From JAGTVG01 sp965365275 (GTDB lineage: Bacteria > Bacteroidota > Bacteroidia > Cytophagales > Cyclobacteriaceae): a stretch of 64,000 bases of DNA. The position numbers were made by a program, and so were the translations under genes. Every line of letters begins with the position of its first letter. Position 1 is the stretch's first letter. Below, piece after piece: positions 18,252 to 28,232 of this stretch. Where the stretch lies: positions 38,317 to 102,316 of the forward strand of contig CBDUBA010000005.1 in NCBI GenBank assembly GCA_965365275.1, read 5' to 3'. A model generated the notes under the pieces. It was not told where the DNA came from, ran no database searches, and was given only the letters and a program-made list of their open reading frames with translations.

Positions 18252-19868
18252 TTACAAACCTCTCCACCTTGCGGTTCCTTTCGATAACCACAACCCGGCA
18301 TTTGACAAAATCTTTTGAAATTCCGGCACATTCAGGGATACCGTATCATGGGCTAAGGTGGTCTGGAATACCCTTGATGTCTTGCCAGTTGACTGACTTA
18401 ATTCATAGATCCAGGCCTGAGGTTCTTCATTTTCAGTATCCTTCGATACGGCAGAAAGCAGTATATGTATTGGCTCGTCGCCTTCCTGATTGTAATATAA
18501 TTCATCGCTCACCTTGAAATCCGATATCCCCTCAGTAATGGGATGTTCCTGATCTACAACCTTTACTATGTAGGATCCATATTTATCATGCGTGCTGTTC
18601 CCATGGTGGTTCCACACCCTTCTGCACAGTGTACGGTAATAGGGCCAGTCAGATTCACCGGCATCCGGCAAAGAGAAATGGAAAGCACCATTGGCAAAAT
18701 GGATGAACATAAGTCCGCCACCTCCTTCAACATAGTTTATCAGGGATTCTTTAGATCCATCCCAGATCGGATCCGGATCTTCCCAATTACAGTAATTGAA
18801 TACCAGAAAATCATAATCCCCCAAATCATATTGAAAAAGATCGTTTATATTATATGAAATATCCATATGAATATTCCCGTTCATTTCCAGGGCTTTATGA
18901 ATCAAGGGTGTCGTCTCTTCCCATTTATGCCCGGGATAATTATCTCCCGTAAGGATAAGCCCTTTATAATCTTTCCCAAAAAGTAATTGTGTAACTTGTC
19001 TGTCAGTGAGGTATGATGTTTCTATACCTCCTTCAGGAACTTCATGTCCCGCGGTCCATACTATGGCATTCAGCAAAATTTTCCGGTAACCCTCATTTTT
19101 CCAGTTTCCATAGAAATGTCCAAGTGAAGTACCGAAACCACGGCCTCCATCGGCTCTTTCTACTGCCCAGGCGACCACTTTACCATCCGGGTGTTCTGCT
19201 TCCAGTGCGGGGACTTCAATAATTGGAGATAACCTTGGATCATCAGGTCGGAACCTCAGGTCAAAATAATATTCTTCGACAACTTGAAAAGATTCAACAC
19301 CTTTTGAAACCGGATGGTCCGGACTTGAAAGAACTACTGGCACGTCCAGAAAGGTAATATCAGAATACCACTCCCTTTCTCCCTGATCATTCTGCCAGTC
19401 GAAATACCCCCCTACCCAATCAAGGATCTGTTCACCATACCGGTCCGGTGCGAAGGTTGAAAAGTGGAAGGTCATCATTCCACAACCTCTATCCATCTGT
19501 TTCTGAATAATTTCCATTCTTCCCTCCTTCATGAACGGCACCATCTCCCCTCCCGGGCCATCACGACCGTCGGATATGGTAAGGATTAGATCCGCCTGAT
19601 CCAGTACGGAGGGATCATCCGGCCATCCATTTTCATATATTGTGGTTCGAAGGCCTTTTAAATTATCAGCATTGTCGAGCATTGCCTTTATGAGCCTTGC
19701 ATTTTTGATATACTCATGAAGGGTGGCGGGGTGACTCTTTGCCCCTGCCAGAATCACGATTTCCGTTAAATCACTTTCTTTCGCTTGTTGTACTGATTCA
19801 CAGGACAATATACAAGAGCCCATAACAACAATGAGCGCAGAAATACGGATTTGTTTACTAAATATCAT
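18252..19868 (-). CDS. Lipoprotein with two tandem ThuA-like domains
   Basis: The 538-residue protein begins with a signal peptide and a cysteine at 19 or 23 (MGSC or ILSC). Two glutamine-amidotransferase-like ThuA domains follow, about residues 35-280 and 305-530. Each has a short opening strand (EIVILAGAKSH; KGLILTGDNYPGH), a conserved G-GGxMxFHF-type segment (CGMMTFHF; GGLMFIHF) and an RxWNHHGNSTH-like region in the second. ThuA proteins are linked to trehalose and other sugar use, but their reaction is unclear. It follows the ADP-ribosylglycohydrolase-like gene by 52 bases, so the two are likely co-transcribed and both exported. Confidence 0.85.
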   Translation of the reverse strand: MIFSKQIRISALIVVMGSCILSCESVQQAKESDLTEIVILAGAKSHPATLHEYIKNARLIKAMLDNADNLKGLRTTIYENGWPDDPSVLDQADLILTISDGRDGPGGEMVPFMKEGRMEIIQKQMDRGCGMMTFHFSTFAPDRYGEQILDWVGGYFDWQNDQGEREWYSDITFLDVPVVLSSPDHPVSKGVESFQVVEEYYFDLRFRPDDPRLSPIIEVPALEAEHPDGKVVAWAVERADGGRGFGTSLGHFYGNWKNEGYRKILLNAIVWTAGHEVPEGGIETSYLTDRQVTQLLFGKDYKGLILTGDNYPGHKWEETTPLIHKALEMNGNIHMDISYNINDLFQYDLGDYDFLVFNYCNWEDPDPIWDGSKESLINYVEGGGGLMFIHFANGAFHFSLPDAGESDWPYYRTLCRRVWNHHGNSTHDKYGSYIVKVVDQEHPITEGISDFKVSDELYYNQEGDEPIHILLSAVSKDTENEEPQAWIYELSQSTGKTSRVFQTTLAHDTVSLNVPEFQKILSNAGLWLSKGTARWRGL

Positions 19869-19920
19869 ACAAGAGAGAATTACGGATTAATAATAAAAAA
19901 CCAGATTATATTTTCCTTGC

Positions 19921-21492
19921 TTATTTGGTATAGGTAATCAAATCCCCTATACGAAGAGTTACATCCGGATGTGGATTAATGATTCTTATAACCAATTCAT
20001 GTTTGCCCGGCGGAAGTTCGTATTTATAAAACAGTTCCAGGTTTCTTTCGATATATTTTAATGGCTGAACATTCTTGGTAGCCAATTCACCATCTATATA
20101 AAATTCTGTTTCGAGCTTGAAATTATTCATTGTCTGATCGTCATCTGAGAGCATCCATACATCGGAGAATTTTTTATTGTGCGTCTTTCCTGTCAAAACA
20201 ACACCTACGCCCTCAAAATCTATTTTTACCTCTGTTTCTGCTGTTGAAACGAATGTTCTATCGATTTTCCTTCTTTCCAGAATTTTATAACCTGGGAAAT
20301 TCTCCTCAAGAGGAACAGCAACAGGTTCCTGGACCTTTATCTTAACATTATCTTCACCTATTTCACCTCCATTTCGTTTGATCACTTCCAGGGCATGCCT
20401 GAAACTTAAGCCATAGGCATCATTCAATGAGATGCTTGTATATTTAAAATCCAGGTCTTCTATCAATTCAAGGCCTTTGGCCCACTTCTCCGGAATGGCA
20501 CGGTAACCTATCATGGCACCAAGAACACCGGCAGCACTGGCCGGATTACAATCAGAATCCTGACCGCAACGGGTGGATATCTCCATGGTTTTATCCAAAT
20601 CGCCGTTCCCGTAAAGCAATCCCATAATCACATAGGCAGAATTGATGGTGGCATCAATATTGAAATCTGCATGTACCCCATCAGGGCAGCCTATATCCTC
20701 ACCCCATTTTTCTTCTACCAGCTCCCAGGTTTTCTTCCAGTCCATAGGGTATTGCTTGCACCAGTCTATTACATCGCGCATACATTTATAGTAAGAACTT
20801 TGCGGAGGGATCACCGCCAGGGACTTTTCGACCACTTCGCTGATATCATCCATAACATACGCATTACTGTAAAGTGCAGCCATATATACCCCGCCATAAT
20901 ATCCATTACCGGAGTTCATGATATGTCCTATCGGATCGCATATCGCACTGGCAGCATTGGGCATGCCGGGGGCCATGATCCCCGCAAAATCGGCTTCGAT
21001 CTGGAAATCGATATCATCCGCGTGAGGATTGTTCATCCAATGCCCTGATTCGGGGGGATCTATACCATTTAGAATATTATATCTTCCCTGCTGATTTGCA
21101 TGCCACAACCAATATTCAGCATTTGCATAGGCTTTGCCATGGGAGGAGGCTGGTGCATCAAGGCCTTCTTTTTCAAACACCTCAACAAAAGTAAGGTCCA
21201 TATAAATATCGTCGTAAAGTCCCGGAATCCGGGTCATCCAGTGATACATCAGGGTATCGTTCCATATGATGTCGACGCTATCCGGGATAATTCTTTTGTT
21301 ATACCTGAATTCAGTCGGCCCACCATAAGTTACTCCTATGGTCTGTAATGCCCAGGCACCCATGATCTTATCCTTAAGATCTTCCTGTGACATGGTTATA
21401 AAACCGGTATCTGAATCCGTCATTGAATTGCAGGAAATAACCATAACTAGTATTGTTATGATACTTAATGGTTTGAAAAATATGTGTTTCAT
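19921..21492 (-). CDS. Exported ADP-ribosylglycohydrolase-family lipoprotein
   Basis: The ATG at 21492 is chosen because it opens a lipoprotein signal peptide ending in VISC; the frame upstream adds 21 residues of unlikely sequence. The 523-residue protein has the ADP-ribosylglycohydrolase fold: an opening KIMGAWALQTIGVTYGG segment and the late metal-binding GQDSDCNPASAAG motif. The last 100 residues look like a separate beta-sandwich. Known enzymes of this family remove ADP-ribose in the cytoplasm; a lipoprotein version must have another envelope substrate, possibly a glycoside. It is followed after 52 bases by the ThuA lipoprotein gene. Confidence 0.85.
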   Translation of the reverse strand: MKHIFFKPLSIITILVMVISCNSMTDSDTGFITMSQEDLKDKIMGAWALQTIGVTYGGPTEFRYNKRIIPDSVDIIWNDTLMYHWMTRIPGLYDDIYMDLTFVEVFEKEGLDAPASSHGKAYANAEYWLWHANQQGRYNILNGIDPPESGHWMNNPHADDIDFQIEADFAGIMAPGMPNAASAICDPIGHIMNSGNGYYGGVYMAALYSNAYVMDDISEVVEKSLAVIPPQSSYYKCMRDVIDWCKQYPMDWKKTWELVEEKWGEDIGCPDGVHADFNIDATINSAYVIMGLLYGNGDLDKTMEISTRCGQDSDCNPASAAGVLGAMIGYRAIPEKWAKGLELIEDLDFKYTSISLNDAYGLSFRHALEVIKRNGGEIGEDNVKIKVQEPVAVPLEENFPGYKILERRKIDRTFVSTAETEVKIDFEGVGVVLTGKTHNKKFSDVWMLSDDDQTMNNFKLETEFYIDGELATKNVQPLKYIERNLELFYKYELPPGKHELVIRIINPHPDVTLRIGDLITYTK

Positions 21493-21669
21493 TGAATTAT
21501 AGTATTTAATTTGATGAGATAAAGATATAAAAATACGTTGCTGCCTGTCACACATGCAAAGCCACCTAAAAAGTGGCGGATAAAAGAATATATTTCTGGT
21601 TTAATTAAAGAGAGATTTAGCTTCATCAAAAAATGCTCCGTGTAAAAAAAAATTAAGTCATTACCTCAA

Positions 21670-21996
21670 TCAGGAATGTTTATGGATCCAGAAACCCAGC
21701 AATGGAATAAGAAGCAGGGTGAGCACAAGCATCCCCGACATATACAAGAGATTGGCACCTGGAAGTTCGAGGCCATTGAATACCCAAGCTAAAAGTAAAA
21801 GGATCATGGTCAGGCTGCTGGTGTAAAACAATAGCGTTTTTTGTTTTATAGCCCCTGCAACCAGTGATATAGTAAAACCCACCAATCCAAAAAGAATGAG
21901 TAATCCTGCACCCTCGTACTCCATCACTTTAAGTAAAAAACCGAGTGACAACATCATTAATGTAAAAGTCCCGGCAATAAAAAGCAGTCTTTTCAT
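21670..21996 (-). CDS. Small four-helix membrane protein
   Basis: The 108-residue protein is almost entirely hydrophobic, with four predicted membrane segments (about 4-22, 27-47, 53-70 and 78-103), and ends in WIHKHS. I do not recognise a family beyond the small GldL-like or generic four-helix proteins of Bacteroidota. It lies 177 bases upstream of the ADP-ribosylglycohydrolase-like gene on the same strand and is divergent from the sorbosone-dehydrogenase-like gene. A short hairpin, GCCAC and GTGGC arms near 21553-21570, lies between it and the next gene. Confidence 0.6.
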   Translation of the reverse strand: MKRLLFIAGTFTLMMLSLGFLLKVMEYEGAGLLILFGLVGFTISLVAGAIKQKTLLFYTSSLTMILLLLAWVFNGLELPGANLLYMSGMLVLTLLLIPLLGFWIHKHS

Positions 21997-22118
21997 GTGT
22001 CAATACTTTTTATTTTACAATATCATTCTTCAATATAGCTAAATAATTTTTAAATTTAAATCGATTTATTTCGGATGTGTTTTTTGATTAAGTTAGAACC
22101 CAATTAATTTATGATATT

Positions 22119-23816
22119 ATGCTAAACAGATTTTTATACTCCTTATTAAGCATATTCCTTTTTATTACCCTGGTGTTCACTTCTTGTGAGGAGAAGAATA
22201 AACCGGGGAGGAATCGAATTGAAATATTCCCTGACAAAGATAATGGTGGTATAACACTGCCTGAAAACTTTGGTGCAATGGTGGTAGTTGACACCCTTGG
22301 GCGAGGAAGACATCTTGTTGTTAGCGAGAACGGGGATATTTATGTTCATCTCCGACGCCTGAACAATGAAGGCAAAGGGATTGTTGCCCTCCGCGACATT
22401 AACCATGATGGCCGGGCAGACCATATAGAAGGATATTCCGAAGTGACAGGAACGGGCATTGAATTGCATAAGGGATATTTATATTTCTCATCAAGAACTC
22501 AGGTATTCAGGGCGAAACTCAATAAAAATGAATTACTTCCATCAGGTCCTGTAGATACACTGGTACATCTGGTCGATGGCACCGGGCATATGGAAAAGCC
22601 CTTTACATTTGATGGGAAAGGCAACATGTACGTAAATGTTGGGTCGGCTACGAATGCCTGCCAGGAGGAACCGCGAACAGAAGGATCCCCTGGTATATAC
22701 CCATGTGTGGAGCTTGAGACAAGAGCAGGGATATGGCGATTTTCTGAGGATCAATTAAATCAGCAACAAACATTGGACAAGCGATATGCTACTGGGATAC
22801 GTAATGCAGTTGCCCTTACATGGAATTTTGAAGAAGATAAGCTATTCGCTCTGCAACATGGTCGTGATGACCTCCACAGATTCTGGCCGGATTATTATAC
22901 AGAAGAAGACAACCTGGAATTACCTGCCGAGGAGTTCCTGGATGTGGAAGAAGGAGATGACTTCGGATGGCCTTACTGCTATTTTGATCAGTTTAAAGAC
23001 CAGCGCCTGAAATGCCCTGAATTCGGGGGTGACGGAGAGTCTACCGAAGGTTGTGATGGGATCAAGAAACCATTGATTGGTTTTCCCGGACACTGGGGAC
23101 CGAATGATATTCTGTTTTATACCGGGAAAATGTTCCCTGAGAAATACCGTAACGGTGCTTTCGTTGCATTTCACGGTTCATGGAACCGGCTAGGCTCAAC
23201 CCAGGAGGGATACAATGTTGTGTTTATACCTATGAAAGATGGGAAGCCTTCCGGAGAATGGGAGGTTTTTGCTGATGGCTTTACCGGTGGTCCCATCGAA
23301 AGTTCGGGAGATGCAAGGTATCGCCCATGTGGCCTCGCGCAGGGTCCTGATGGATCCTTGTTTATCGTCGATTCACAAAAGGGAAGAATATGGAGGGTCA
23401 TGTATTATGAAGATGGAATACCCGGATATAATGAAATGCCTGTATCCGCTGCAGCAACAGCAGAATCTGAAGAAGAGCTTGATGAAGCCTTATTACCAGG
23501 CAAGCAAGTATATCAAACCTATTGTGCCTCCTGCCATATGATGAGTGGAAAAGGTGCCCCAGGGATGAACCCACCATTGATCGATACAGATTGGGTCGTG
23601 GGTGACAAGGAAAGATTAATTAAAGTAGTTTTGAACGGGCTAAATGATCCAATTGAAATCAAGGGTGAGATCTATCAGAATATTATGGCATCCCATGCTT
23701 TTCTGACGGATCAACAAATTGCGGATGTACTTTCCTTTATACGAAACAGCTGGGGCAATAGCGCAAGTTATGTGACTGTGGAAGAAGTAGCGGAAACCAG
23801 GGCAAATAATAATTAA
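22119..23816 (+). CDS. Sorbosone/glucose dehydrogenase-like beta-propeller lipoprotein with cytochrome c domain
   Basis: The 565-residue protein has a lipoprotein signal peptide ending in FTSC (C23). Residues about 40-440 form a PQQ-dependent sugar dehydrogenase-type beta-propeller (L-sorbosone/GSDH group), with repeated GNMYVNVGS, GIRNAVALTWN and FHGSWNR segments. The C-terminal part is a class I cytochrome c with C469-A-S-C-H473 as haem site and a later methionine in NIMASHAF. Electrons from sugar oxidation could pass from the propeller to the haem within one protein in the periplasm. It stands alone, divergent from the small membrane protein. Confidence 0.87.
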   Translation: MLNRFLYSLLSIFLFITLVFTSCEEKNKPGRNRIEIFPDKDNGGITLPENFGAMVVVDTLGRGRHLVVSENGDIYVHLRRLNNEGKGIVALRDINHDGRADHIEGYSEVTGTGIELHKGYLYFSSRTQVFRAKLNKNELLPSGPVDTLVHLVDGTGHMEKPFTFDGKGNMYVNVGSATNACQEEPRTEGSPGIYPCVELETRAGIWRFSEDQLNQQQTLDKRYATGIRNAVALTWNFEEDKLFALQHGRDDLHRFWPDYYTEEDNLELPAEEFLDVEEGDDFGWPYCYFDQFKDQRLKCPEFGGDGESTEGCDGIKKPLIGFPGHWGPNDILFYTGKMFPEKYRNGAFVAFHGSWNRLGSTQEGYNVVFIPMKDGKPSGEWEVFADGFTGGPIESSGDARYRPCGLAQGPDGSLFIVDSQKGRIWRVMYYEDGIPGYNEMPVSAAATAESEEELDEALLPGKQVYQTYCASCHMMSGKGAPGMNPPLIDTDWVVGDKERLIKVVLNGLNDPIEIKGEIYQNIMASHAFLTDQQIADVLSFIRNSWGNSASYVTVEEVAETRANNN

Positions 23817-23970
23817 ATGCCCAGGTAATTCCCACCGTCCGAAGATCCGTTTGTTTATTTTGCGGGATCATTTCACTGGAATCCTTTGAGATGATCTCGC
23901 TTCTATTTTAGGAGGAAAAGAAGTAAATTCACGAGCTTGATAATTAGAGTGATTCTAAACATTTTTTGAT

Positions 23971-25899
23971 ATGAAATCTTTTAAAAACAACATTAAAATC
24001 CTAAGTATTGTAATGATGTCATTATTTATGCTAATGAAGTGTAATGTGCCGGCAGATAAGGCTGCCGCTGCAGATGAGGATACCCAAATGTCAAAAGACA
24101 GGGCAGATATTCCCGAAAAATATAAATGGAACCTCGCAGACATGTACGCCACCCAGGAGGACTGGGAAAAGGCCAAGGAAGATCTGCCGGGGAAGTTCGA
24201 AAAGGTAGCCGGTTTTAAAGGAACCTTGGGAAGATCAGCCAGCAACTTATTAAATGCACTTGAATATATGGAAGGTGTTGTGAAAGAACTCTATATGTTC
24301 GGATCCTATGCTTCCATGCTTTCTGATAGCGATATTCGGGAATCAGGGCCGCTGGGTATGGACCAGGAAGCCAATCAGCTGTACACAAAGTTTGGTGCTG
24401 CCGCAGCCTATGTAGACCCTGAAATATTATCCATCCCTGAGCAAAGACTTAATAAATTCTTCAGGGATGAGCCGAAACTGGAAAAATTCAGACAATACAT
24501 CGATAATGTATATCGTATGAAAGCCCATACATTAAATGCGTCTGAAGAAAACCTGATAGCGGAAGCAGGAATAATGCAGGGCAATTCCGCAAATATCTAC
24601 AGTGTATTTTCAAATGCGGAAATGCCAAGAGCTGAAGTGACCTTGTCAAACGGGGAAAAGGTGGTACTGGACGCATCGGCGTACGCGCTGCACCGGGCCG
24701 GAGCGAAACGTGAAGACCGCAAATTGGTCTTTGATGGTTTCTTTAAGAAAATGGATGAGTTTAAAATGACGCTGGGAACGCAGTTATATGGCAAAGTCAA
24801 GGAAAACATGTTTGTCAAAAATGTGCGCAACTACAATTCCTGTCTTGAAGCATCACTGAATTCCAACAATATCCCCACAGGGGTATATCACAAGCTTATT
24901 GAAAATGCCAATAAAAATCTTCCTACACTGCATAGGTACCTGGAATTGAAAAAAAGGATGATGGGCGTTGAAGAACTGCATTACTATGATATATATGCTC
25001 CGCTGGTAAACGATGTGGATTTGAAATATACCTACGAGGAGGGATATGATATGGTCAAGAAAGCCCTTGCAGTACTCGGAGATGAATATGTAAATACATT
25101 ACAGGAAGCTTTTGACGGACGCTGGATAGATGTGTATCCTAATACAGGCAAACGTTCTGGGGCTTATTCAAACGGATCAGCCTACGATGTGCATCCCTAT
25201 ATTCTTTTAAATTACAACGGTCAGTACGAAGATGTAGGTACCCTGGCACATGAACTGGGCCATACCATGCATTCCTATTTTTCCAACAAGCACCAGCCGT
25301 TTATAAATGCAAATTATCCGATATTCCTCGCTGAGGTAGCTTCAACAGCCAATGAAGCTTTATTAATGGATCATGTATTGAACCAGATCGATGATCCCCA
25401 GATCAAGCTTTCAATTCTGGGGAATTATCTGGAAAATGCCAGGGCTACCCTATTCAGGCAAACACAATTCGCTGAATTCGAGCTTAAGATCCATGAGTTG
25501 GCGGAAAAGGGTGAAAGTCTGACTGGAGAAAAATTCAGTGAGATATATCTTGATATATTAAAGAAATATTATGGACATGAAGATGGTGTAATGGTTATTG
25601 ATGATGTTTACGCCATTGAATGGGCCTATATCCCCCATTTCTATTACAACTTTTATGTGTTCCAGTACAGCACCTCTTTCACTGCCTCAACCATGCTGGC
25701 CGAGCAGATGCTTAAAGGTGGCGAAGAAATGGTCGATAAATACATTGATTTTCTTTCCAGTGGTAATTCTGAATATGCCATTCCTACACTTAAAAAAGTA
25801 GGGATCGATATGGAAACAGATGAACCATTCGAAGTTACCATGGCAAAGATGAATAGAGTTATGGATGATATTGAAGCAATTCTTGACGAAATAGGATAG
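23971..25899 (+). CDS. pepF: Oligoendopeptidase F-type M3 metallopeptidase
   Basis: The 642-residue protein has the zinc motif HELGH (H427, E428, H431) followed by the downstream glutamate in FLAEVASTANE, which together define the M3B oligoendopeptidase F family. Total length is close to the family norm of about 600. The N-terminus is a lipoprotein-like signal (hydrophobic to residue 24, then LMKC25 and an Ala/Asp-rich linker), so this copy is probably exported and anchored, unlike cytoplasmic PepF. It should cleave short peptides. A strong hairpin terminator follows the stop. Confidence 0.92.
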   Translation: MKSFKNNIKILSIVMMSLFMLMKCNVPADKAAAADEDTQMSKDRADIPEKYKWNLADMYATQEDWEKAKEDLPGKFEKVAGFKGTLGRSASNLLNALEYMEGVVKELYMFGSYASMLSDSDIRESGPLGMDQEANQLYTKFGAAAAYVDPEILSIPEQRLNKFFRDEPKLEKFRQYIDNVYRMKAHTLNASEENLIAEAGIMQGNSANIYSVFSNAEMPRAEVTLSNGEKVVLDASAYALHRAGAKREDRKLVFDGFFKKMDEFKMTLGTQLYGKVKENMFVKNVRNYNSCLEASLNSNNIPTGVYHKLIENANKNLPTLHRYLELKKRMMGVEELHYYDIYAPLVNDVDLKYTYEEGYDMVKKALAVLGDEYVNTLQEAFDGRWIDVYPNTGKRSGAYSNGSAYDVHPYILLNYNGQYEDVGTLAHELGHTMHSYFSNKHQPFINANYPIFLAEVASTANEALLMDHVLNQIDDPQIKLSILGNYLENARATLFRQTQFAEFELKIHELAEKGESLTGEKFSEIYLDILKKYYGHEDGVMVIDDVYAIEWAYIPHFYYNFYVFQYSTSFTASTMLAEQMLKGGEEMVDKYIDFLSSGNSEYAIPTLKKVGIDMETDEPFEVTMAKMNRVMDDIEAILDEIG

Positions 25900-25911
25900 A
25901 TATTTATTAAG

Positions 25912-25957
25912 ATCCCACGCCTGAAGGAACAGCTGCAGGTGTGGGATTTTTCTTTTT
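25912..25957 (+). terminator. Intrinsic terminator after pepF
   Basis: ATCCCACGCCTG and CAGGTGTGGGAT form a 12-base stem with one G-T pair around a 12-base loop, followed by TTTTTCTTTTT. It starts 13 bases after the pepF stop. Confidence 0.85.
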
Positions 25958-26001
25958 CTGCAATAATTGAACTAAATTACCTGTTGCTTTATATTAAGGG
26001 T

Positions 26002-26382
26002 ATGAAACTGACATCAGATAATAAATTGAAGAAATTAATCGTTGTAGGTGACAGGGTGCTGATCAGGCCAAAAAAATCCACCGACAAGACGCAGAGTGGC
26101 CTCTATCTCCCTCCTGGGGTAAAGGAGAAGGAAAAAGTACAATCCGGGTATGTGATTAAGACAGGTCCAGGATACCCGATTCCACTTCCGGCAGAAGAAG
26201 ATGAACCCTGGAAAGACAAAGCCGACGAGATCAAGTACATTCCCCTGCAGGCTAAGGAAGGCGATCTTGCTATCTTTGTTCAGAACGGAGCTGTAGAGGT
26301 TAACTACGAGAATGAGAAGCTTTTTATCGTTCCGCAAGCCTCCATTTTATTGCTTGAACGTGACGAAGACTTGTTTGAATAA
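26002..26382 (+). CDS. GroES-family co-chaperonin (orphan copy)
   Basis: The ATG at 26002 gives a 126-residue protein; the longer frame runs back into the pepF terminator. The Cpn10 fold is seen in VVGDRVLIRPKKSTDKTQSGLYLP near the start and a late LFIVPQASILLLE. An insert with PAEEDEPWKDKADEIKYIP makes it longer than the usual 90-95 residues of GroES. No groEL lies next to it, so it is not the canonical groESL copy. It may assist the same chaperonin or have a separate role. Its final bases are six bases from the convergent permease gene. Confidence 0.85.
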   Translation: MKLTSDNKLKKLIVVGDRVLIRPKKSTDKTQSGLYLPPGVKEKEKVQSGYVIKTGPGYPIPLPAEEDEPWKDKADEIKYIPLQAKEGDLAIFVQNGAVEVNYENEKLFIVPQASILLLERDEDLFE

Positions 26383-26388
26383 GGCCAA

Positions 26389-27537
26389 TTATTTCTTCAA
26401 ATATTTCCAGAACTGGAGATGTGCCGGAGTTGTATCTTTCGTCTCACGCTCAGGCACCACCATATTCTCTACATTCCCGGTCTCAGACAGCATGATGGCG
26501 ATATTCCGGGTTTCCTTAAATTGAGCAAGCACGATCACAAGTATGGACGTGACGGGTACGGAAATGATCATACCCAATACTCCCCAAATCGTTCCCCATA
26601 TGGTTAATGTTATGAGTACCACGAGTGGACTGAGGTTCAGCGAACGACCCATGATCTTTGGTTCCACCCCATTGGCCACAAGAGTCTGACAAAATTGTAC
26701 ACTCAGGAAAACCCAGACAAACTGTGTGAGTGAATTAAATTGTAGAACGGCAAATATAGAAGGCAGGAAGGTGGCAATGAAAGAACCTACATAAGGAATA
26801 AAATTAAAAACAAAGATGATAAACGCCCAAAGCAGTGGAAAGTCAACACCGAGTAACAACAAGGCAATGTAAGATAGCACTGCGGTCAGCAGACTGGCAA
26901 ACGTTTTAACAGAGATATATCTTTTAATCGAATTATTCATAGTACTGATGATGTACTTGATATCCTCATACTGTTCGTTGTTTTTATAGATCTTGTCCAG
27001 TTTGCGGGTAAAAATAAATTCTTCAATCAATATAAAAATCAGATAAATTACAATTATAAATATGCTGCCCAGTGCCGAGGTTAATGAATTTAACAAACCA
27101 TTTAAATAAGGTCTTAGTTCCTTACTGCTGGGCAGATCCTTTAGCTCTTCAGAAAGATGTTCCAACCCAAGATACCTTGCCGTCGTTTCGAGTATGCTAT
27201 CCTGTCTTGCCTCATACTGCTCCACCTGGTTTACAATTTGTTCAATATTGAGCACTATGATGCTAATTATGGAATAAAGAATACCGAGTATAATTATAAG
27301 AGACAATAAGGTTCTGAACCATCGTGGTAATCTGAACCTTCCAATTCTTATCCCATAAAACACATTCCTAAGTATTCTGATCAAATACCATATGATTAAG
27401 GCCACTACCAGTGGTTTGATCAGATTCCCAAAAAACTTAAGTATTAATACGGAACCAACAATCAGTATTGTCCATAAAGTAACCTTCGCAAGTTTTATTA
27501 AACCTGTTGTATCCTCATTGCTGTTAAAAATTTCCAT
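26389..27537 (-). CDS. AI-2E family permease
   Basis: The 382-residue protein has the membrane layout of the AI-2E/PerM/TqsA family: two or three N-terminal helices, a large central helical region (about 95-200), and a C-terminal group of helices with FIPYVGSFIATFLPS and NGVEPKIMGRSLNLSPL. The latter two blocks are the family's conserved signatures. Members export small molecules or ions; the name comes from the E. coli autoinducer-2 exporter and does not fix the substrate here. It is convergent with the GroES gene and divergent from the acetyltransferase gene. Confidence 0.88.
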   Translation of the reverse strand: MEIFNSNEDTTGLIKLAKVTLWTILIVGSVLILKFFGNLIKPLVVALIIWYLIRILRNVFYGIRIGRFRLPRWFRTLLSLIIILGILYSIISIIVLNIEQIVNQVEQYEARQDSILETTARYLGLEHLSEELKDLPSSKELRPYLNGLLNSLTSALGSIFIIVIYLIFILIEEFIFTRKLDKIYKNNEQYEDIKYIISTMNNSIKRYISVKTFASLLTAVLSYIALLLLGVDFPLLWAFIIFVFNFIPYVGSFIATFLPSIFAVLQFNSLTQFVWVFLSVQFCQTLVANGVEPKIMGRSLNLSPLVVLITLTIWGTIWGVLGMIISVPVTSILVIVLAQFKETRNIAIMLSETGNVENMVVPERETKDTTPAHLQFWKYLKK

Positions 27538-27684
27538 AGTCGTAGAATTCCTTATTTAAATATGATATTAAATAATTCCAATATCAATGATCATATCTCG
27601 AAATATAATGACAGAAAGGTAAATTTAAAAATCCTGGTTCTTTATAAATGAGCATTTTTTTCACAATTTTATACAAAAAATGAA

Positions 27685-28206
27685 ATGGATATTTCTATTC
27701 GCAAATGGGAATCACGGGATGCGGAAGAGTTGGCCACCCAGGCCAATAATATAAAAATTTATAACAACCTAAGAGACCTGTTTCCTCATCCTTATACCTT
27801 CGAAGAAGCCATAAGATGGATAAAGTATAATTCAGAAATAGATCCGCCTGAGAACATGGCGGTAATTGTAGATGGAAAGGTAGCTGGTTCAATTGGGACA
27901 AAGCGCATGGATGATGTATACAGGAAAACCATGGAGGTTGGATATTTCCTGGGTGAGTCATACTGGCACAAGGGGATTATGACTCATGTTTTAAGGCAGT
28001 TTGTTGACTATATGTTCAAGACATTCGATATTAACCGGATTGTAGCCCCTGTTTTTGATTTCAATATCGGTTCCCAAAGGGTATTGGAAAAGGTTGGATT
28101 CAGAAAGGAAGCAGTAATGATAAAATCAGTTATTAAGAATGGTGTTTTCAGAAATGAAATAATATATGCCATGCTCAGGGAGGAGTTTCAATCCCAAATG
28201 CTTTAA
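27685..28206 (+). CDS. GNAT acetyltransferase (RimJ/RimL-like)
   Basis: The 173-residue protein has the GNAT fold: ISIRKWESRDAEELA at the start, a central MEVGYFLGESYWHKGIMT strand-and-loop that binds acetyl-CoA, and the RVLEKVGFRKEA motif near residue 135-146 typical of the RimJ/RimL subgroup. Such enzymes acetylate N-terminal amines or small molecules. The target is unknown. The ATG at 27685 is preferred to an out-of-frame ATG five bases before it. The glycosyltransferase gene begins 26 bases after its stop and may be co-transcribed. Confidence 0.88.
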   Translation: MDISIRKWESRDAEELATQANNIKIYNNLRDLFPHPYTFEEAIRWIKYNSEIDPPENMAVIVDGKVAGSIGTKRMDDVYRKTMEVGYFLGESYWHKGIMTHVLRQFVDYMFKTFDINRIVAPVFDFNIGSQRVLEKVGFRKEAVMIKSVIKNGVFRNEIIYAMLREEFQSQML

Positions 28207-28232
28207 TTTGCAGTTAAAACACCTAAAATCGA

